Shown here: positions 4,560 through 8,695 of the stretch, one piece after another
Numbering within the stretch: position 1 is the first letter of the stretch
Layout: each line of letters begins with the position of its first letter
NCBI GenBank assembly: GCA_937996585.1
Contig: CALKUW010000196.1
Span: 1-8,695, forward strand
Reading direction: 5' to 3'
Origin: an uncultured Flavobacteriales bacterium
GTDB taxonomy: Bacteria > Bacteroidota > Bacteroidia > Flavobacteriales_D > Sanyastnellaceae
DNA length: 8,695 nt
The notes under the pieces: generated by a model
The model's database searches: none
The model's input: the letters and a program-made list of their open reading frames with translations, nothing else
Told to the model about the DNA's origin: nothing
Program-made: the position numbers and the translations under genes

Positions 4560-7346
4560 CTATCCTCCTTGCCCCTCTCCCGGCGCGTCCTCCCCCGCGC
4601 GTTCCTCCACACGGAGGGAGCCTGACAGCCCCAGGTCTTCAATAACCGTCTTCAGCTCGCCCGCCAGGGTGTTCCAGCTGGTTGCGTCAAGGTCACCTTC
4701 GAACGTGGCTTCCGCGCACAGGTTGTTCAGGTTTGTCCGCAGCTTCGGCACCAGACGGGTCCCGATCCGGTTCCACGCCTCCAAGGGGATTGTGCCGGAG
4801 ACGCGCACGCGCACCCGGCCGACAGGTGGTGGGGGTGGGGGAAAACGGTCCTGGTCATCGACCGGGACGGGGCCTTGCGGCCTTGGCTCCTCTTCTTTGC
4901 GATCACCGTCCGCGGCTTTCAGCGCTACAGCCCGGTCTTTACGCAAGAGGTGGACGTCCGGTCCGAAGGTGACCTCCTCAGGTGGCACCGGCTCTTCATA
5001 CCACACGCGCTGGTAACCCCCGTCGGGCAAAGGCCCGGAGGCCAGACCGAACTCGCCCTTTTCTACCCATTCCGGGATCTTCGTCCGTAGTACAGCCTCC
5101 GCATCGGCGAGCCGCGTGAGCGACCCGTCCAGGAAGGCCTGGCGCAGAGAGTCCAACGGCCAGGCCGCCGCGTCGCGCAGCGCAGGCGGCCAGTTGCGGT
5201 CCACGTAGGAGGCCCCTACGGACTCACTCAGCAGACCCTCCGCCTTCAGTGCCCCGACGACGCGGCTTGAAAGAGTCTCACCGGCGCTCGCGTGGCCCGC
5301 GCCCAGGTCGATCACCCGGACCCCGTCCGGCTCCCGGGGGTCCGCCACCACCGCGTGCGTGTAGGTCGCCCAGACCTCGTCGCGCGCATCCTCGCGCGCC
5401 TCCCCCAGCCGATTCGTCAGCTCCGCCAACTCCCTGCGGTCGTAGTCCTCGCCGAGAATCCCGGACTGCGCCTCCGCGGCCACCCGTTCCCACGCCAGCC
5501 AGTTCTCCACCCGGTCTTTGAGCGTCCGACCAGGGCGCCTCACACAGAAGATCAGAGCAGCTGGATATCGGCGGGACTGCCCGCCACGCACCCGAATCCA
5601 CTCCGCCACCTGCCTTCGCACCTCATCAGACCACTCTACTTCAGGCGCCATGACCACGAGACGCAGTTTGGGCGCGTCCGAGATCGCCTCGCTGCTCTCC
5701 GGAAAGGGCTCCACGTGAACAGCCGCCCCGCGCCGAAACTCCTCCTGAACCAGCTGTCGCATTCTCGGCCGGACCTCGCCGTCGTCGTCCAGGGCTGCCC
5801 GCCGGTCGTTCACCACCTTTTTCAGCGTGGCTTTGTGGCTGATCTGGTAGCCGTCCGAGCCCACCTTACGAATAAAGAAGGCTTTCCCTTCCAGCGCCGC
5901 CGCGGCATTGTCGATGGAGGTCGTATCCAGCTCTGGCTCCCCCAGAGCGAACCGCAGCTCGGGAAGGTACGCCACTTTGTGAACCTGACCACCCGACGAC
6001 TCGAAGAGGATCGCCGCCCCCACGCGCCGGTGGATGTCGCGCAACGCCCCCTTGGTGTCGGCGTCCAGCGCACGAGCGTGACTCATGGTGCCTGCGATGT
6101 CTGCCTCGATCGCCACGGCGAGCTTAGGCTCACCCAGCTGACCCAGCACCACAGCCCGGAACTCAGGGGCCTCCAACGGAGCCGAGCCCAGGGTGATCAG
6201 CGCCTCGCGGCGAGCGGTCTGGAAGCCCTCGCGGTACGCCAGGGAGACCCACTGTGCCAGCATGGCCAGCGTCCCGCGCGTCTGCTGGTACTGCGGCAGG
6301 GGCTGCCACTTGCGCTGGAACACCGACAGCGTGGCCGGGTGAAAGGGGTAGCAGGCTTCAAAACGCGACCGCAGGAACTCGCGCGCCCTGGCTTCGGTAG
6401 TCGCCGTGTCTACGGCGGTCCACTCCGGCGGAAGCTGTGCCCGCCGCTCAAAACACCAATCCGTGTACACCCGCGCCACGCGCTTACGGACATTCTCCGG
6501 CCCCAGGTCTTCAAACAACCGCCGGCGGACTACCTCGGCGATCTCCGCTTCATCGTTGGCGATGAGGTCCCTGGCCACGCGCCGGACCACTTTGGTGATC
6601 CGCTCCTGCCACTGTACGTCCCAGTCGGTCATCTCCACCTGGCTGCGGGGCAGGCTGATCACCACGGCGCTGCGCGTGGTGGCGGTCATGGCCACGGACA
6701 CGTTCTGCAGAAACGCATAGAATGGCTCGGCCAGCGCCCGGTGGCGGTTGAGGAAGTTCAGCACCTCGTCGAACAGGAGCAGCACCCGCCCTCCAGCGGC
6801 ATCAAAGAGCCGCTCCAGGGCGGCGGTGCCAGGGGGCACCTCGGGCGCGGTCGGGCCCAGGACCTCCACCCCGGCATCCCCCGCGACCTGCCGGGCCAAG
6901 TCCAGCCAGGGGGTCTCTGCGCCCGGCCTCGGGTCCCAGGCGTTCCCGACGAACACACCTACACGTGCGGATGGCACCTCACCCAGCCCTGCCGACCGGA
7001 GGACCTCGCTGACCCCGGGAAAGGACGGCGCCCTGGCCGCGTTCCCCATCAGGTGGTAGAGCACCGTCAGGGTGTGGGTCTTGCCACCGCCGAACTGCGT
7101 GATCAGCGTCAGGACGGGAGCCGTCCCCTCGGTACGCCCGGCCAATCGTCTCAGGACCATACCTGTGTGCTCCGTCAACGCCCGGGTGAAGACGTTGCGG
7201 CTGAAGAATTTTTCCGGATCACGGTAGTCGTCCGGAGCGCGACCGGAGACGACCTGCTCCAGGTGGATGGCGAACTCGTCGGGGTTGAAGGATCGCCCCT
7301 CGCGGACCTCTTTGCGTGGTGTGACGACTTTGTACCACGGATCCAT
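4560..7346 (-). CDS. DUF499-type AAA ATPase (COG1483-like), putative defence protein
   Basis: A 928-residue cytoplasmic ATPase. The N-terminus (DPWYKVVTPRKEVREGRSFNPDEFAIHLEQV pattern) and the unusual P-loop TQFGGGKTH (residues 83-91) are typical of the DUF499 family. Walker B is LLLFDEV (189-195), followed by FLQNVS and a SLPRSQ segment (231-236). The middle holds long helical regions. From about residue 800 there is a charged linker, a six-proline run (836-841) and a C-terminal beta-rich module (RVRVRVSGTIPLEAW, then ELKTVIEDLGLSGSLRVEE). Family members are often encoded beside DUF1156/COG1743 DNA methylases in defence islands, and that methylase is present upstream here. The ATG has AGGAGGAG about 7 bases upstream and lies 17 bases after the HEPN stop, so it is the last gene of the operon. 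Its likely job is ATP-driven sensing or remodelling linked to DNA modification; that is inference. Full length, no frameshift seen. Confidence 0.85.
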   Translation of the reverse strand: MDPWYKVVTPRKEVREGRSFNPDEFAIHLEQVVSGRAPDDYRDPEKFFSRNVFTRALTEHTGMVLRRLAGRTEGTAPVLTLITQFGGGKTHTLTVLYHLMGNAARAPSFPGVSEVLRSAGLGEVPSARVGVFVGNAWDPRPGAETPWLDLARQVAGDAGVEVLGPTAPEVPPGTAALERLFDAAGGRVLLLFDEVLNFLNRHRALAEPFYAFLQNVSVAMTATTRSAVVISLPRSQVEMTDWDVQWQERITKVVRRVARDLIANDEAEIAEVVRRRLFEDLGPENVRKRVARVYTDWCFERRAQLPPEWTAVDTATTEARAREFLRSRFEACYPFHPATLSVFQRKWQPLPQYQQTRGTLAMLAQWVSLAYREGFQTARREALITLGSAPLEAPEFRAVVLGQLGEPKLAVAIEADIAGTMSHARALDADTKGALRDIHRRVGAAILFESSGGQVHKVAYLPELRFALGEPELDTTSIDNAAAALEGKAFFIRKVGSDGYQISHKATLKKVVNDRRAALDDDGEVRPRMRQLVQEEFRRGAAVHVEPFPESSEAISDAPKLRLVVMAPEVEWSDEVRRQVAEWIRVRGGQSRRYPAALIFCVRRPGRTLKDRVENWLAWERVAAEAQSGILGEDYDRRELAELTNRLGEAREDARDEVWATYTHAVVADPREPDGVRVIDLGAGHASAGETLSSRVVGALKAEGLLSESVGASYVDRNWPPALRDAAAWPLDSLRQAFLDGSLTRLADAEAVLRTKIPEWVEKGEFGLASGPLPDGGYQRVWYEEPVPPEEVTFGPDVHLLRKDRAVALKAADGDRKEEEPRPQGPVPVDDQDRFPPPPPPVGRVRVRVSGTIPLEAWNRIGTRLVPKLRTNLNNLCAEATFEGDLDATSWNTLAGELKTVIEDLGLSGSLRVEERAGEDAPGEGQGG

Positions 7347-7363
7347 GAGTGGTCTCCTCCTGC

Positions 7364-7777
7364 TTAAATCAGCTCGTCTATCGGGAGGGCCGAGCGCACC
7401 TCTGCCCGCACCCGCCTGGCTATCTCCAGGGCTGGTTTGGCCTCTTCGCGGCCCGGCTCTGGACCCAGTCCAGGATACCGAACGCCAACGGCATACGGGT
7501 TCAGTTCGGCCAGCTCGTCAACGTCGAGCTTCACCGCCACGCCGGCAGACAGCAGCGGGAGTATTTCAGTCCGATCGTGCGTCCTGGGGACCTCGCGCCC
7601 GTGAAAGACCAGCAACGCTTTCAGGTACTTCTCAGCACACTGCTGTGCATGAAAGCACACCATGTCAAACGGGCAGTCTCCCTCGGGCGTGAACGTACGC
7701 TCGGCAGTACGCAGATCGTGCTCTGCCTTGAGGATCCACGCGCGCACGACCTCGCGCACTTCACGGGGAATCGCCAT
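7364..7777 (-). CDS. HEPN-domain protein (probable toxin/RNase partner of MNT)
   Basis: A 137-residue all-helical HEPN-domain protein of the PF05168-like type. Signs are AEHDLRTAE (18-26), the long helix motif CFHAQQCAEKYLKALL (41-56), PRTHD (64-68) and YPG (101-103). HEPN proteins are often RNases whose active site is an R-x(4-6)-H motif; here R61 and H67 give R-x5-H. The tyrosine two residues after the histidine, which MntA-type antitoxins AMPylate in HepT toxins, is absent (HDR instead). I choose the ATG at 7777, inside the end of the MNT gene (17-nt overlap), because the HEPN fold begins there; an upstream in-frame start at 7807 would add ten residues. It is paired with the MNT gene just upstream, and the DUF499 ATPase gene follows after 17 bases. 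Toxin activity is inferred from the family, not shown. Confidence 0.85.
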   Translation of the reverse strand: MAIPREVREVVRAWILKAEHDLRTAERTFTPEGDCPFDMVCFHAQQCAEKYLKALLVFHGREVPRTHDRTEILPLLSAGVAVKLDVDELAELNPYAVGVRYPGLGPEPGREEAKPALEIARRVRAEVRSALPIDELI

Positions 7778-8105
7778 AGAGGCCCCGGCCCTCACGGTGC
7801 GCCACATAGATGACAGTCCCGGGAATGCCTTTCAGTCGCTCGAAGTCCCCGGCCGTGACGACAACGAGGTCCTTGGGCATACCCATGCCGGCCAGCAGCC
7901 GGTAGAGCAGTACGGCGGTCGCACGGACGTCACTTCCATCCCGCACAACGACCATCAAGTCCACGTCGCTGTCGGGTCGTGCGTGTCCCGTGGCGTGGGA
8001 ACCGAACAGGATGACCCGCACGGGATGGGTCTCTCGGACAACCCGCCGGACCATCTCGTCGATCTTCTGGCGGACGGCTTCCTCAGACAGGGGAACGGCT
8101 CTCAC
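7761..8105 (-). CDS. MNT-type nucleotidyltransferase (probable antitoxin of the HEPN partner)
   Basis: A 114-residue minimal nucleotidyltransferase. The core motif GSHATGHARPDSDVDL carries G35-S36 and D47-x-D49, matching GSx10DxD, so the metal-binding residues appear intact. Strand VRVILFG precedes it and LVVVTAGDFERL (80-91) follows, as in NTP_transf_2 proteins. MNT partners of HEPN toxins neutralise them by binding or by adding AMP. The start is GTG at 8105, and its GTGA overlaps the TGA stop of the methylase gene by 4 bases, indicating translational coupling. It overlaps the HEPN start by 17 bases. The order MNT then HEPN is one of the usual arrangements. A second MNT start survives at 4421-4281 fused to comM. 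Confidence 0.88.
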   Translation of the reverse strand: MRAVPLSEEAVRQKIDEMVRRVVRETHPVRVILFGSHATGHARPDSDVDLMVVVRDGSDVRATAVLLYRLLAGMGMPKDLVVVTAGDFERLKGIPGTVIYVAHREGRGLYGDSP

Positions 8106-8695
8106 CTCGGCACCGCCAGGAGCATCGCCTCCACCAGCCGCCTCCCCTCGCTGCCTTTAGGATAGAGCGCTGCAAGCGCATTGGCGAGCCGAAGGAAGTC
8201 TGGCCCGCGGTCCATCTCCGAACGCAGTAAAGCGCGCAAGGCGTTCGCCTGGCCGGCGGCCTGCAGCAGCATGGCCGTGTGTACGCGGTCCAGGGTGGTC
8301 GCCCCGGGTGCGACCCCATATTCCCGGTCTCCCTCCGGGAGATGGCTGGAACGAGGGCTCCGCCTTCCGCCTCTCCACCGCCTGCCGCGGGGCACATAGT
8401 CAGTACCTGTCTCGGCCACTCCGTCAGCCAGAAGCAGTTCCAACTGCACCGGCCCGCGCGGAGCGCGCTCAATGCGCTGCGCTACCAGGTCCCCACCCGC
8501 GTGGCCGAACAGTACCTTCGCCCGCTCGCGGATCGAGAGCAGCCGTACGACACCCTTCTTCGTTTCGATGATCCGGCCTTCCCACTCCGGCAGCCGGATC
8601 CCCAGCGGCTGGGCGAACCGCCGGACCACGTCGAACACCAGGCTGAACCCGCCAGTTTTCCGCTTGGGCGCTTCTTCCTCTTCTTCCTCTTCTTC
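8102..8695 (-). CDS. DUF1156/COG1743-type adenine-specific DNA methylase, C-terminal end (partial)
   Basis: Only the last 197 codons are in the window; the gene continues beyond the right edge, so the catalytic methyltransferase motifs cannot be seen. The fragment starts with eight glutamates and a basic APKRK stretch, likely a linker. It continues GFSLVFDVVRRFAQPLGIRL, WEGRIIETKKGVVRLLSIRERAKVLFG, TTLDRVHTAMLLQAAGQANALR and FLRLANALAALYPKGSEGRRLVE. These match, from memory, the conserved tail of DUF1156-containing DNA methylases (COG1743). Such enzymes methylate adenine in DNA and are usually neighbours of DUF499 ATPases. The stop overlaps the MNT start by four bases, so this is the upstream gene of the operon seen here. 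The promoter must lie outside the window. Confidence 0.8.
   Translation of the reverse strand, partial: EEEEEEEEAPKRKTGGFSLVFDVVRRFAQPLGIRLPEWEGRIIETKKGVVRLLSIRERAKVLFGHAGGDLVAQRIERAPRGPVQLELLLADGVAETGTDYVPRGRRWRGGRRSPRSSHLPEGDREYGVAPGATTLDRVHTAMLLQAAGQANALRALLRSEMDRGPDFLRLANALAALYPKGSEGRRLVEAMLLAVPR

Noticed and set aside
5292..7367. 691-codon plus-strand open frame
   Set aside because: It is antisense to the DUF499 ATPase gene, which has motifs, a strong ribosome binding site and operon context. Long antisense frames are common in GC-rich DNA, and its translation is rich in H, R, P and Q with no recognisable domain.
1..8695. CRISPR array, tRNA or rRNA
   Set aside because: No regularly spaced direct repeats, cloverleaf or rRNA-like segment was seen on reading either strand.

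Overview
The window comes from a high-GC bacterium. A 60-base line at 3541-3600 counts 47 G+C, and the adjacent comM and dprA remnants fit a Firmicutes-, Actinobacteria- or Armatimonadota-like chromosome. No rRNA or other marker fixes the lineage. Every gene I can support lies on the minus strand, so transcription runs right to left. The window reads as an accessory region of three blocks.

Block 1 (8695 down to 4560) looks like a defence operon. It holds the C-terminal end of a DUF1156/COG1743-type adenine-specific DNA methylase (cut by the window edge), an MNT nucleotidyltransferase, a HEPN-domain protein, and a 928-residue DUF499-type AAA ATPase. The junctions are a 4-nt GTGA overlap, a 17-nt overlap and a 17-nt gap carrying a strong ribosome binding site. 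A MNT/HEPN toxin-antitoxin-like pair therefore sits between the methylase and its usual ATPase partner. No helicase or nuclease follows.

Block 2 (4421 to 2850) is one long open frame that is a chimera: the start of a second MNT gene, then the middle of comM (YifB, Mg-chelatase-like ATPase), then the tail of dprA. At least two deletions joined these pieces. A one-base insertion in a five-base run in comM puts about 53 codons out of frame until the comM/dprA joint restores a recognisable frame. I call it a pseudogene. Both are natural-competence genes.

Block 3 (about 2745 to 507) is an integron-type cassette array without an integrase. Two attC-like sites lie at 2075-2138 and 507-575, both oriented with the genes they follow. 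Cassette 1 carries a RibD/dihydrofolate-reductase-family gene whose stop codon lies inside the attC, with a TetR/NemR-like operator at its upstream boundary. Cassette 2, visibly lower in GC (28 of 60 at 1381-1440), carries a ClpP/SppA-fold serine protease of the SDH (serine dehydrogenase proteinase) family and a 69-residue protein of unknown function. Beyond it, the left edge holds the 5' part of an IS256-family transposase gene, broken by a one-base frameshift.

The most interesting points are the unannounced cassette array with a protease-plus-small-protein cassette, the methylase-MNT-HEPN-DUF499 operon, and the three-gene chimera. All family assignments come from reading motifs by eye; no database search was possible.
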